From the NCBI GenBank assembly GCA_019638385.1, contig JAHBTW010000021.1, positions 1 to 64,000 of the forward strand: 64,000 nt of DNA, given 5' to 3'. Both the position numbers and the translations under genes were made by a program. The first letter of the stretch is position 1; the number at the start of each line of letters is the position of its first letter. This stretch comes from Saprospiraceae bacterium (lineage in GTDB: Bacteria; Bacteroidota; Bacteroidia; Chitinophagales; Saprospiraceae). Shown here one piece after another: positions 53,401 through 62,200 of the stretch. Below the pieces are notes generated by a model. The model searched no databases, was not told where the DNA came from, and saw only the letters and a list, made by a program, of their open reading frames with translations.

Positions 53401-54852
53401 GTAGGAGTAAGAATAGGTAACGGCTACCACCTGATCGGGCTGAATGTTGACGCCGAGAGAGACGAAACCAAGCTCATGGTTAATGGTGTATTCTGTAGGC
53501 TTGAGCTTGCGGGCAAACACTTTTTCAAAGTCCTGCGCCTGTAACATATTGAACGACGGCCCCTGGAGAGCGGCCACGGCATTGTCTATTTCACGGATGG
53601 AATTGTCGGCGGTGAGGCGTTCATAGAGGTCGTTGGCCGCGTTGTCGGGCAGGCCGCGCGTGCCGGTGATGTCGCGAAAGACAGGAGTGGCCGGTGCATT
53701 CACCAGGTTGGGGCTCACGAGCGTAGAGGGTTCGCCGAGGTCGGCAAAAGCTACGATCTCGCGCACTTCATCCACTTCGTTGCGGTTGTTGGTGACCCAC
53801 ACTTCCATGTTTTCCAACTTAAACAGGGAGCGTACCTGCGGTAGGTTGGAGAGGTTTTCTTCGAAGGTTTCTTGATTGAAAAAAGAGAGGAAGAAGTGGC
53901 GGTTTTCGTCGTATTCATCGGCGCGCACTTCAAATTCCTGCAACTGACTGCCGCCTTCTATTTTCAGGTTTTGTTTTTGGGAATTCTGCTGCGAAACGAC
54001 GGACGTCAGTCGCAGACGACCAAATTGAAATTCGGTTTTTATACCAAACAGGCTCTGCGCGCCCTGTATCAGCGTACCGCGCAGGGGCAAACTCACGTTA
54101 CCGGCCTCAATTTTTTTGATGATGGCGTCTTCACTAAAAGGGTCATTCAGTGCATCGGTGTTGTAGTTAATCTTGATCTGGTTATCAAAATTAAAAGTGG
54201 CGTTGGTGTTGTAGTTGGTCGAAAGGGTGAGTTTGGTACCGATTTGGCCGGTCACGTTCATGCGGATGGCCATGTCGAAGTTGAAACCGCCGGTGGTACG
54301 TTGCCGTTCGAGGAGGATGGGGTTTTCCAATCGCTGAATATCGAACCCGAAGGTAAGGTCAATATTGCCTTCCGGCTTGATGTCCACTTCCGTGCCGCCG
54401 AAGAGCCGGTCAATGAGGCTGTTCGACACGTCAATTTTCGCAATGGGGTCTAAAGAATTGATCTTACCGTCGGTGGTAGCGCCGGAGAGGAAGTCGAAAT
54501 AACTGCGCTCATCCTGTTTGCGGCGAAATTCGAGGTATTCCTCAAACGTCATGTAGGTAGCCGGGCGGTAGTGTTCCTCGCCGATGCGCTCGGTGAGGAT
54601 GTACCTTCCGGTAATCGGATCGAACTCTACTTCCTGATTGATCTCTTTGGGATCGCGCAGATCAAATGGATTGGTGGGCCGGTCGCGGAGAAAGTCTCCG
54701 GTTCGGTCGCGCAGCGGAATGGTATCGGCCATTATCGGCGCAGAAAGGGCACGGCGAAACGGGTCGTCGAGCTTGGCATTGCGGATTCCGGGAACAAAGG
54801 CGCCGGTCAGCAGCGTAACGGCCACGAGGCCAGCGGGTATAAGACTCTTCAT
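47467..54852 (-). CDS. sprA: T9SS outer-membrane translocon protein SprA (Sov)
   Basis: A 2461-aa protein matching SprA of the type IX secretion system, which forms a very large (36-strand in Flavobacterium) outer-membrane barrel through which T9SS cargo leaves the cell. It begins with a signal-like segment (MKSLIPAGLVAVTLLTGAF) and then conserved SprA blocks such as TYMTFEEYLEFRRKQDERSYF, NIDLTFGFDIQRLENP and YSYSYNGKLYFVGD. Later YIDDFEGTSAGLDLRQP and the C-terminal aromatic strand ending in VVRFKLN fit barrel strands. Two low-complexity charged insertions occur at about 1924-1962 and 2344-2372, probably in loops. It lies downstream of ruvA, the neighbour also found in Flavobacterium. T9SS clients are encoded further along. 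Confidence 0.97.
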   Translation of the reverse strand: MKSLIPAGLVAVTLLTGAFVPGIRNAKLDDPFRRALSAPIMADTIPLRDRTGDFLRDRPTNPFDLRDPKEINQEVEFDPITGRYILTERIGEEHYRPATYMTFEEYLEFRRKQDERSYFDFLSGATTDGKINSLDPIAKIDVSNSLIDRLFGGTEVDIKPEGNIDLTFGFDIQRLENPILLERQRTTGGFNFDMAIRMNVTGQIGTKLTLSTNYNTNATFNFDNQIKINYNTDALNDPFSEDAIIKKIEAGNVSLPLRGTLIQGAQSLFGIKTEFQFGRLRLTSVVSQQNSQKQNLKIEGGSQLQEFEVRADEYDENRHFFLSFFNQETFEENLSNLPQVRSLFKLENMEVWVTNNRNEVDEVREIVAFADLGEPSTLVSPNLVNAPATPVFRDITGTRGLPDNAANDLYERLTADNSIREIDNAVAALQGPSFNMLQAQDFEKVFARKLKPTEYTINHELGFVSLGVNIQPDQVVAVTYSYSYNGKLYFVGDRPENIPTTTLDSVPQVLFAKMLKSTTQRTDLPTWDLMMKNVYPIGAYQVDPKEFRLDVYYEDPGRGIKRFLPFTNLEGRPLLRVFQLDKLNTQGDPQPDGIFDFVPGVTINTRNGRIMFPVLEPFGRSLAAQIDDPILRDSVVYQELYDSTLFLAREFAEKNRFIIKGDYKSSVSSEISLGAFNIPPGSVSVTAGGQLLVEGQDYEIDYNIGRVRILNDALLQSGVPVNVAYEDNTLFGFQTKTMMGIRADYEVSKKLNFGATFMQLFERPFTPKVNIGEDPINNRIYGFDVNYTTDAPFLTKLADKIPGIQTKAPSTFNFMAETALLKPGHARAINQNRRDDGGIVYIDDFEGTSAGLDLRQPVNQWYLSSVPQNNGQWPEGQLINDLAGGANRAKLNWYRIDLSARAGEDNENPYTSLVDQNEVFPNVQVTPDQLPNIQTFDLTFYPNERGPYNFDLPAPGREFSAGVTFNGDSLVLNDPVTRWGGIMRALNTVDFQTANIEYLEFWMLSPFLDPDNPGGSLPVDQLNALEGNIYFHLGNLSEDILRDSRKFFENGLPTPFNPDRRVDTTAWGIVPVTQQITRSFDNDRQGGAESRAQQDVGLDGLNDEGERAHFRDYIEAIRAANPAVAAKIELDPSNDNFRYFRDDSFGPNDGLLRRYRDFNNPQGNSPENTGQAFIFSSTNIPDAEDLNLDNTLNETEAYFQYRVPVFYDRNNPREIDMEATPFITDRRLADNGRVWYRFRVPLNNLSNTDYITAIGGIRDFRSIRFMRMMLKDFGQPVTLRFATLELVRNQWRRYQQELLQPPVECTLPVVFNIDAVNIEENISRLPFNYVLPAGIIRERSLGVFNALQNEQSLSLVVDNLCDGKDVAVFKTTNLDLRVYKTLRMFVHAESRRDGMLIPDGATSVFIRIGSDFKNNYYEYEIPLVMSDPSRLPSNQNSDEYKNEVWRPENEFDFDLEILRMLKDARNEINFPIDLEYVQSVPGRAPGLMHQIKVRGNPNFGLAKQIMVGVRNIADNTMDIYDIELWINELRLNGLDERAAGAAVARADIQMADLASFTLAGNYSSIGFGGLNDKVAERSREALYGYDLAANVQLGKFLPEKWGINLPFYGQLSNAIRRPEYDPYDLDVPLKVKLAAEEDKAVRDSIRDLALDVTQLRSINFTNVRKERAPSAQQPKPWDISNFSANYSFTQTARRDPLIESDAEDRRTGGIDYAYSRTVKYIEPLKNVIKKDKYLKWLTGLNFNPIPNSFTFRTVLNRQFNETRYRFTGLPDRFSTFYNKRYNWDRDYNLQWDMARSLKFTFSATTNAVVDEPDEVWMQEQPDITDINRFRRDSIWNSLKNFGRIKNYRHAINLNYTLPTRTIPFMDWVQVRAQYQAEYNWTAIALNVDSLGNVAQNKQRRQLNADFNFDNLYSKLNYLKKIERGRPPQPQKGKTDPTDPKDPKQKPATPQADKDKKDNKDRQVSALELALVRPLLMIRKVRFTLSEDFSTSLPGFLPQAGILGMGSGFEGPGWDFIAGLQPRIRTLQENEYYTSKDWLHEVGNNRRWVSNSVYQNREVLQDYTQRIDGRVTIEPYRDFRIDVELNRSFSEGHSEFFKDTLADGVFSLIHAVPKKSGSMAISYLALGTPMSTDTTIIRRLFRQFDENRVLISQRLGQGSHVDTILSQRGYTEGYGHIQNEVLLPAFIAAYSGKDARTMGLDVFKILPSPNWRLSYNGLSKIPWFSNIFQNFSLTHGYKSTLTVNRFDTNPLWLDNRNQTVGDPFSGNFYARLLIPEVVIQEAFSPLIAVDATLKNGMSFNVDFKKSRMLAMSFISYQLAETQSKEIALGFGYLLRGFDIAFLTGSNKKGAKKPDPKAAPTQQRPGAGGGARGGGQLASQDLDINFNMSLRDDVTFNHLLDQGVIEPVRGNYALTFSPSAEYQINTRLGLRLFFDYRQNIPRTSAGFPRVDTSGGLVVRFKLN

Positions 54853-54982
54853 AAGAGCAATTGGTGACTTTTAGTCAGGTTTCACTAAAAAACGACAAAC
54901 GGTTCATCGCCCCACAGGGCAGCAGAACTTTAACAGTGTCATCTTGCTGAGTCGTAATCTTTTTGGGATTTTGGCGCGGTCA

Positions 54983-55573
54983 TCACGACAACTGTCGCAG
55001 CGCCAACTTGATTAGTTCCTCCACATTTTTAATGGAGGGTTTTTCCTTGAGCACGGCGTTGAGGGCCTTTTGTACCTGCACACGAGCGAACCCCAGCGCG
55101 ACCAGTGCAGATAACGCTTCCTCGCGAGTCGTATTGTCTTGCGGAAGCAATGATAACGGAGCATCGCCGGCCGTTTTTACCATCTTGTCTTTGAGGTCAA
55201 GGATGATGCGTTTGGCGGTCTTCGGGCCGATGCCTTTTACCTTGCTGAACGCCTGCTCGTGTTCGCCGATAATGGCCGCCCGGATATCGTCGGGCGTCAT
55301 GGCCGACAGGAGCAGTTGCGCCGTGGTCGGCCCCACTCCCGACACGGAAATGAGGTGCTGAAACAAGCTGCGCTCGCTCTCTTCGGCAAAACCGTAGAGG
55401 GTGTGGCTCTCTTCGCGCACCAACAAATGCGTATGAATTTTTACCCGTTCCAATTTCTCAATCTGCGCATAGGTGTAGAGGCTGATGTGAACGTGGTAGC
55501 CTATTCCGCCGGTCTCCACCACGATGTACGTCGGCGTTTTCCAGGTGATTTCTCCTTTGATGTAACTGATCAT
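54983..55573 (-). CDS. ruvA: Holliday junction branch migration protein RuvA
   Basis: A 196-aa protein that tetramerises on Holliday junctions and loads the RuvB motor during recombination repair. An OB-fold N-terminus (MISYIKGEITWKTPTYIVVETGGIGYHVHIS) is followed by two helix-hairpin-helix motifs (LISVSGVGPTTAQLLLS and FSKVKGIGPKTAKRIIL). A C-terminal UBA-like domain III (EALSALVALGFARVQVQKAL) completes it. ATG 55573 is chosen over the earlier in-frame ATG because it gives the canonical start and lies 18 bases after the -7 element. sprA follows after 130 bases and may be cotranscribed. Confidence 0.97.
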   Translation of the reverse strand: MISYIKGEITWKTPTYIVVETGGIGYHVHISLYTYAQIEKLERVKIHTHLLVREESHTLYGFAEESERSLFQHLISVSGVGPTTAQLLLSAMTPDDIRAAIIGEHEQAFSKVKGIGPKTAKRIILDLKDKMVKTAGDAPLSLLPQDNTTREEALSALVALGFARVQVQKALNAVLKEKPSIKNVEELIKLALRQLS

Positions 55574-55591
55574 ATTCAAAAAAATGAGGCG

Positions 55592-55599
55592 CAAAGATA
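55592..55599 (-). promoter_or_regulatory. -7 promoter element for ruvA(-sprA)
   Basis: On the minus strand TATCTTTG matches TAnnTTTG, 18 bases before the ruvA ATG. A short leader of about 12 nt is predicted. It confirms the later start codon for ruvA. Confidence 0.65.
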
Positions 55600-55752
55600 G
55601 GTTTTTACTATTTGTAGAAATACAGTATCTTGGCGGGGCGTTTTTGATACTTCTAAAGTCATCACTCAACACTCATCAATCATAAATAAAAGTCAGATTG
55701 ATGATTGCCGATTTCAAATTGTTGATGTAACAAACCAAAAAACCGCCGTAAT

Positions 55753-57192
55753 ATGATAGATTGCTCTACCGGCTCCATTGAGCCTTTTGTGCCTGATGCG
55801 GAGCGCCCCTGGAACAAGCAGCGCGTACAGCACCTGTACCGCCGGATGGGTTTCGGAGCTGATTTGCCCACCATTGAAGCCGCGTTGGCCCAGTCGCCCG
55901 GCGCTTTGGTAGATTCCATTATCAATAACGCACTGGCGCAACCGCTCTCGCCGCAGCCGCCCTGGGCCTTTTGGTCGCTGTCGAATTACCAAAACCAGGA
56001 ACAGGCCGTTGCTCAAATTTTTGAGTGGCGCCGCGTCTGGATGCGCGATATGCTCAACACCGGCTTTCGGGGCAAACTCACGCTGTTTTGGCACAACCAC
56101 TTCGTCACCCGATTGGAGACTTACGGTTGCCCTTCCTATTTTTATCAATATCACAAGGTGTTGCAGGAGCACGCGCTGGGCAACTTCCGCGAATTCACCC
56201 GCGCCGTCGGACTCACCCCGGCCATGCTCGTGTTTCTCAACGGAGTGCAGAATACGCGCTTCAGCCCCAATGAAAACTATGCGCGCGAACTGTACGAGCT
56301 GTTCACCCTCGGCGCCGACAACGGCTACACGCAGCAAGACATCGTCAATACCGCCCGCGCCCTCACCGGCTACAACGGGCTGAGCGAGTACTGCGCGCCC
56401 ATCAGTTTTGTGCAGGCTTTTTTCGATCCGTTGCCCAAAACCATTTTCGGCCAAACGGGCAACTGGGGCTACAACGATGTAGTCAACATCCTCTTTCAGC
56501 AGCGGTCTGCGCAGATTGCTCATTATATATGCAGCAAAATCTACCGCTATTTCGTCAGTCCGCAAGTGGACGAGGACATCGTGGCACAAATGGCGGCTAC
56601 CTTTCAGGCCAATAACTTTCAACTGGTTCCCGTATTCCGTCAGCTCTTTAAAAGCGAACACTTCTTCGACGATAACATCATCGGCGTGGCGGTAAAAAGT
56701 CCGCTCGAACTCCTGCTCACTTTCACAAAAGAAACCTCCTATCCGGGGCCTTCCGATGAAGAAATTGACGGCTTGCTTTATCTCTCCGCCGAACTGGGGC
56801 AAGACCTCTCCAACCCGCCCGATGTGGCCGGCTGGCAGGGCAACCGCTCCTGGATCAACAGCAATACGCTCACCGGACGCTGGCAAGCCGTGCGCTACAT
56901 TGATTATCTGTTGTACGTGTCCTACCCTACCCTTTTGGTGAATTTTGCCAAAAACCTGAGCAACGACTCCAACGACGCTGCGCTCGTGAGCCGACTCATC
57001 ACCGATCATTTTTTGTCGAAAGAAATGCAGTTTGAAACCGATTACGAACGCGCGCTCATGGTTTTTAAAGCAGAAATTCCTGAAAACTACTACGCTACCG
57101 GCCAATGGAACCTCAACTGGCCCACCGCTGCGGCGCAAGTAGCCTTGCTGCTCGATCACCTCCTCCGCAAGCCCGATTTCCAATTATTCTAA
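55753..57192 (+). CDS. DUF1800 family protein
   Basis: A 479-aa protein of the DUF1800 family: HLYRRMGFGADLPTIEAAL at the start, KLTLFWHNHFVTRLE, NENYARELYELFTLGADNGYTQQDI, and DVAGWQGNRSWINSNTL. These proteins almost always precede a DUF1501 gene, as here. Their activity is unknown; association with secreted or surface functions has been inferred from context. No clear signal peptide is visible at the chosen start. It is divergent from ruvA across a 179-base gap with no obvious promoter on this strand. Confidence 0.9.
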   Translation: MIDCSTGSIEPFVPDAERPWNKQRVQHLYRRMGFGADLPTIEAALAQSPGALVDSIINNALAQPLSPQPPWAFWSLSNYQNQEQAVAQIFEWRRVWMRDMLNTGFRGKLTLFWHNHFVTRLETYGCPSYFYQYHKVLQEHALGNFREFTRAVGLTPAMLVFLNGVQNTRFSPNENYARELYELFTLGADNGYTQQDIVNTARALTGYNGLSEYCAPISFVQAFFDPLPKTIFGQTGNWGYNDVVNILFQQRSAQIAHYICSKIYRYFVSPQVDEDIVAQMAATFQANNFQLVPVFRQLFKSEHFFDDNIIGVAVKSPLELLLTFTKETSYPGPSDEEIDGLLYLSAELGQDLSNPPDVAGWQGNRSWINSNTLTGRWQAVRYIDYLLYVSYPTLLVNFAKNLSNDSNDAALVSRLITDHFLSKEMQFETDYERALMVFKAEIPENYYATGQWNLNWPTAAAQVALLLDHLLRKPDFQLF

Positions 57193-57216
57193 CCCAACTC
57201 CAAAACCGAATACAAT

Positions 57217-58848
57217 ATGTGCGATCACAATACATTCAACCTTCCTGTCGGCAGCGCTTTAGAACACGGCGCGGCTCACGAACAAGATCATATTCGCCAA
57301 AGCCGCCGCAATTTTTTGCGCAGCATCGGCATCACCGGCGGGGTATCGCTGATGGCGGGCGGCATGCCGCTCACGGCCCTCAAAGGCGCTTTTTTGGAAA
57401 TGGCGCTGGCCAATTCGCCTACCGACCGCGTGTTGGTGCTTATTCGTCTCAAAGGCGGCAACGACGGCCTCAATACCATCATCCCCGTTTTTGACTACGG
57501 AACCTACCAATCACTCCGGCCCGGTATCCGCGTGCCCTCGGCCAATATCCTCCCCTTGGACAGCGCCTTCGGGATGCCGCAATGGATGGGCGACCTCTCC
57601 CCGCTTTGGCAGGAAGGCCGCATGAAAGTGGTGCATGGCGTCGGTTATCCCGATCAGAACCTCTCTCACTTTCGCTCCTCCGACATCTGGGCTTCGGCCA
57701 GCGACGCCAATGTATTGGATGAATCGGGCTGGCTCGGTCGCCTCCTCGTGGAGCAGTACCCCGACTACCTCACCAATCCGCCGGCCGTGCCGCCCGCTGT
57801 GCAAATCGGCGGCGTGGGCAACATCACCTTCATGGACAACGACAACGTGAACCTCTCCGTATCGGTGACCAACCCCGACGATCTGGCGGAAATTGCCCGC
57901 CTCGGCCAACTGTACGACATTGACGTGTTGCCCGACTGCTTCCACGGCGAGCAATTGGGGTACCTGCGCGTGGTGGCCAACAGCACCTTTATATATGCAC
58001 AGGCCATCAAGGATGCTTACGACAATTCTACCACCGACGCCACTTATCAGGACGGGGCGCTGTGGCAACAATTGGCGCTCGTGGCCCGCCTCATCAAGGG
58101 CGGCCTGGGCACCAAACTATACATGGTCACCTTAGACGGTTTCGACACCCATGCCGGGCAAAACAACAACCATCCGGCCCTGCTCGCCCAGTTGGCCGGC
58201 GCGGTAAATGCTTTCTACAATGATCTGGCCGCCGGCGACCGCGACGGCGATGTGTTGTGTATGACGCAATCGGAATTCGGTCGGCGGCCGGAGCAAAATG
58301 CTTCTCAGGGCACCGATCACGGCGCGGCGGCGCCGCTGTTCCTGTTTGGGTCGGGCCTCAACGGCAGCGGCTTTGTGGGTACGGCGCCGAGTTTGCAAAA
58401 TTTAGACAACGACGGCAACCTTCAGTTCAGCACTGATTTCCGGCGAGTCTATGCCACTGTGCTCGAAAACTGGCTCTGCATAGATGCCGCTACCGTGGAC
58501 GGAGTGATGGGCCAAACGTTCAGCCGGCTCCCGCTCGGCTTGGACTGCGTAACCACCGGCATCGCCGGAGACGCTGCGCCGGGCATAGCGCACGAGGTGC
58601 GCTATATTTCCGGCAGGCAGGTCGTGATCGCCTACCACCTGCCCAGCGCCGCAACGGTGCGGGTGGAGGTATTCAATATGCTGGGGCAGCCGGTGGCTAC
58701 CTTGGTGAATGCGTACCAATCGCAGGGCCGGCACGAGGTGCAATTTTCGCCGGCCAACGGTTGGTTGCCTGCCGGCCAATACGTCTATCGCATTTCCGCC
58801 GGCCGCAGCGCCGTCAGCCGGTCCATCCGGATGGTGGGGCAACGGTAA
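57217..58848 (+). CDS. DUF1501 protein with Tat signal and T9SS sorting domain
   Basis: A 543-aa member of the DUF1501 (sulfatase-like alkaline phosphatase superfamily) group. A twin-arginine motif SRRNFL (29-34) is followed by a hydrophobic stretch, so export by the Tat pathway is likely. The core has RLKGGNDGLNTIIPVFD, LSHFRSSDIWASAS and TLDGFDTHAGQ, then QSEFGRRPEQN and GTDHGAAAPLFLFG, typical of the family. The last 80 or so residues (VRVEVFNMLGQPVATLVN, AGQYVYRISAG) form a T9SS type A sorting domain, marking it for SprA-dependent secretion. It begins 24 bases after the DUF1800 gene. Catalytic activity is not known. Confidence 0.92.
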   Translation: MCDHNTFNLPVGSALEHGAAHEQDHIRQSRRNFLRSIGITGGVSLMAGGMPLTALKGAFLEMALANSPTDRVLVLIRLKGGNDGLNTIIPVFDYGTYQSLRPGIRVPSANILPLDSAFGMPQWMGDLSPLWQEGRMKVVHGVGYPDQNLSHFRSSDIWASASDANVLDESGWLGRLLVEQYPDYLTNPPAVPPAVQIGGVGNITFMDNDNVNLSVSVTNPDDLAEIARLGQLYDIDVLPDCFHGEQLGYLRVVANSTFIYAQAIKDAYDNSTTDATYQDGALWQQLALVARLIKGGLGTKLYMVTLDGFDTHAGQNNNHPALLAQLAGAVNAFYNDLAAGDRDGDVLCMTQSEFGRRPEQNASQGTDHGAAAPLFLFGSGLNGSGFVGTAPSLQNLDNDGNLQFSTDFRRVYATVLENWLCIDAATVDGVMGQTFSRLPLGLDCVTTGIAGDAAPGIAHEVRYISGRQVVIAYHLPSAATVRVEVFNMLGQPVATLVNAYQSQGRHEVQFSPANGWLPAGQYVYRISAGRSAVSRSIRMVGQR

Positions 58849-58851
58849 TGC

Positions 58852-58923
58852 CGGTACGCCGGTAGAGACAGGGCATGCCCTGTCTCTACCGGCGTACCGA
58901 CGCAATTACGCGACGTAATTGCG
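58852..58923. repeat. Compound palindromic element: 48-nt perfect palindrome plus 10-bp hairpin
   Basis: 58852-58899 is a perfect palindrome centred on GCATGC, with arms including GTAGAGACAGGG. It is followed one base later by CGCAATTACG (58901-58910) and CGTAATTGCG (58914-58923), a second hairpin with a 3-nt loop. It starts 3 bases after the DUF1501 stop, so it could also end that transcript although no T tract follows. Its form is that of a mobile REP-like element. Confidence 0.9.
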
Positions 58924-58953
58924 ATGATATTCCCCACAATTGCAAAAAACGCA

Positions 58954-58961
58954 TATATTTG
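58954..58961 (+). promoter_or_regulatory. Possible -7 promoter element upstream of the giant T9SS gene
   Basis: TATATTTG matches TAnnTTTG directly after the palindromic element. The -33 half is poor: the only TTG is 11 bases upstream, too close. Confidence 0.35.
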
Positions 58962-59207
58962 GTCTCGAAAATTTTTTGGTTTACCATAATCCCGAGAACA
59001 TGATGCGGAAGTTGTACACTCCCGATACCTTGTCTATTACATCGGCCGGGCCTGCTCTCCGGCGCCGCTCCTTTGCGGATGACACCTCCTCTCCCTTCTA
59101 TTTTTGGTTGATCGCTGCCAGCTTGCCTGTTGCTCCGCCGGACTAATTGCATATTGCGCCTCATGGGCGCCACTTTTTTTATTTGTCCCAAAAACGATTT
59201 ACATCTC

Positions 59208-62200
59208 ATGTACCGACACCTTACTTGTTGCAGTATTATTCGTTTTAGCTGCGAACTACGAGCTGCGAGCTGCGAGTTAGCCGGCGGCCGGCGCGGCGCG
59301 GCCATTGCTAAACTGCTCTATTTTTCTCTGATGCTACTGATGGTTGTACCTGCTGCGCTGCGCGCCCAAGGCGCTGCCGATTCTGTACAAATCGGCTTTC
59401 CGGGAAATTTTTCAGGAGCATTCGCTTATTTGAACACCATTCCGGCGCAAGGCTTGGATGTAAACGGCGACGGCTTTGCCGACATCCGCAAGCCCTGCTC
59501 CTGCCGGCCGCTACCGTCAATACCCAACGGCACGCAGAGCAATGCCGGGGTCTTCGATTCCTGGCTCGTCATTGCCACCGGCGTGAGCGGGCAGAGTTGG
59601 CAATTGAGCCTGGCCGATAACGCCCTCACGCCCGGCGCTCTCACGCCGATGCCGCCCTGGGCCTCCATCAACGAAGTGGGCGCTACGGGCATCTATGTGC
59701 TGCACTTCGCCCATCGCGATGCAGCGCAGTACGCATTTCTGCTCACCAACGAAAGCGCCTATCCCGGCCACACCTTCGGCCCTGTGCTCAACACCTGTTA
59801 CTATCCCGACCCGGAGATCGAATATTTAGACAATTTTTATTGCAGCAACGAACCGCCCGTATTGCTCTACGGCGGCGCTACTTCTGTATTTGACGGCAAC
59901 CTCTTTCCGCTGCAAGCGCAGGATGAATTTTGGGTGATCACGCGCCAACAAAACGGGCAGACCTATTTCACTTCACAGTTCTCCCCGGAAACGCTGGGGC
60001 AAGGTCATTACAACATCCGCTATACATTCGACGCCGGCGACGATGCCTACGCTTCTGCCAACAAAACCGGCTGCGCCGTCACGGTGGAAGCGCCAACCCT
60101 CGTGCGCACTGCCGGCAACCTCGCCTGCAACAGCTCGATCAACATCACGCTCAACCCCACTACCTGCGTGGCAGAGGTCATTCCGGCGCAGTTGCTGTCT
60201 TACACCCCGATTACCTGGGAGGGCTACCGCGCGGAAGTGTTTGATCCTTTCGGCAATTCGCTCGGAACTACCGTGCCCGCCGACTATGCCTTCACCCCTC
60301 TGCTCGGCGTGCTCATAGACGATTGCAACGGCGAATTTTGCACCACCGACATTATCGTAAGAGACATCCACGCGCCTGTGCTCACTGCTCCTGCCGACAT
60401 CACCGTGCCCTGCACCGGCGCCACCTCGCCCGACTCGACCGGCCACGCCACTGCTACTGATTGCTCGCCTTTTAACATCACCTGGCAAGATCAAACGGCG
60501 ACCTTCACCTGTGGCAACCCCAGTGCGCGCATCACCCGCACCTGGCGCGCTACTGATGTATTCGGCAACACCACCACCCGCGTCCAGCTCATCAACATAG
60601 CGCGCGGCACGCAGGCCCAGCTCCGGTTTCCGCCGGCCGTGGAGTACGAATGCTCCGAATATGCCGCCGACCCCTCCATCGTGGCGCCGCTGCCCGGCAA
60701 GGCTGGCATTCCCACTTTAGTGGACACTCCGCTCTGCGGCATGATCTATTCCTCCCGCGACGACACGCTGCCCTTTTGCGGCAACGCGAACGCGAGCTTC
60801 GTCATCCTGCGCACCTGGCTGGTGCTCGACCTTTGCGGCACGCAAATTTTTTCGGTGGACGGCGCGGGCAACAGCAATATACAGGTCATTCGGGTGAGAG
60901 ACCTCACGCCGCCGGTCATCAACGCGGCGCCGCTGACCATGCCCACCAACCTCTCCGCGCTGGATACCGGGCTGTCGGGGTGCAGCGCTACGGGATTGAT
61001 CCCCCCGCCGGAAGTGTCGGATGCCTGCAATACTTTTCAAATACGCATTTACACGCCGCTCGGTGAAGCCGACTATGTGAACGGCGCCGACGGCGCGCAG
61101 GGCGGTTTTGTACCTTATCCGGGACTGCCGTTGGGTACGCACCTCATCACTTATGAGGCCGTGGACGCTTGCGGTAACATCTCCGTGGTGGAAGCAGCAG
61201 TGGAGGTAGTTGACCAATCACCGCCGGTAATGTTGTGCAACAACAGTTTTAGCATGGTGCTTTCGAGCGTAGGTACGGGGCAGGTTTTCCCGCAGCAGGT
61301 GGATCAGGGCAGCCGCGATGACTGCTGCGTAGAATCGCGCCTGCTCAAGTTGATCGGAGAACCCGATTCGGCGTTTCGCCCGGCGCTTCAATTTGAATGC
61401 CCGCCCGCCGGCCCGCAGGAAGTCGTGTTACGAATGACCGATTGTTTCGGCAACTTCAACGAGTGCAATGCTTTTGTGCAAATCATAGACCCCGTGTCGC
61501 CGAGCGTTGTGTCGGCCCCGCCCAATGCGGCCGTGACTTGCTTAGACGACCTTGCCCCCTTTTCCGACCCGGATTACCTCGCTCCGGTTTTCACCGACAA
61601 CTGCCCTTTCGACGTTGAATTTTCTGTGCAAAGTCAAATCAACAGTTGCGGCATCGGTACCGTGCAGCGCACCTGGATTGCGGGCGGCAGCGCGACCGTC
61701 AACCAAACTGTGGCGGTCAACGGCGTATTCGATTACCGTTTTCGCCTGCCCGACGATTTGGCGGAAGCCTGCAACCTGAACGGCATGCCCGATACCGTTT
61801 TGGTGTTGTCGCAAACCTGCGACCAATTGCTCATCACCATGACGCAGGAAACCATCGCCGGCAGCCCCGACGGCAATTGCCGCAGCATACAGCGAACCTA
61901 CGACATCGTGAACCTCTGCGAAGCAACCCCCGACGCCCCGCTCTTCAACCTGCCGCGCCTCGACGGGGCCGATGTGGGCAACGGCTACGATGTAGCCGTG
62001 CAAAACGGCACGGTGTATCAAATTGCATCGGACGGCAGCCTCATTCCGCTGGGCGCAGCGACGGGCCGATACCGCTATGTGCAGCGCCGGGATGTGCTGG
62101 ACGAGGAAGCGCCGCAACTCGCATTCGTGCCGCAACCGCCCTTTTGCAGCGGCAATGATTGCAGCGGTCCGGTGCTGCTCGATTTTTCCATCAGCGATAA

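Larger units (their letters stand above)
58849..59207. other. Gap between the DUF1501 gene and the giant T9SS protein gene
   Basis: About 360 bases. The first 75 hold a palindromic element (58852-58923). TATATTTG at 58954-58961 looks like a -7 element on the plus strand, which would imply a long leader of about 240 nt for the giant gene. A 68-codon frame at 58940-59146 has no family features. The last part contains ATGs in frame with the giant protein (59130, 59163) but no signal peptide follows them. Confidence 0.5.

Noticed and set aside
58940..59146. 68-codon frame upstream of the giant T9SS gene
   Set aside because: No domain, no leader features, and it overlaps likely leader DNA; only the position after a -7-like element speaks for it.
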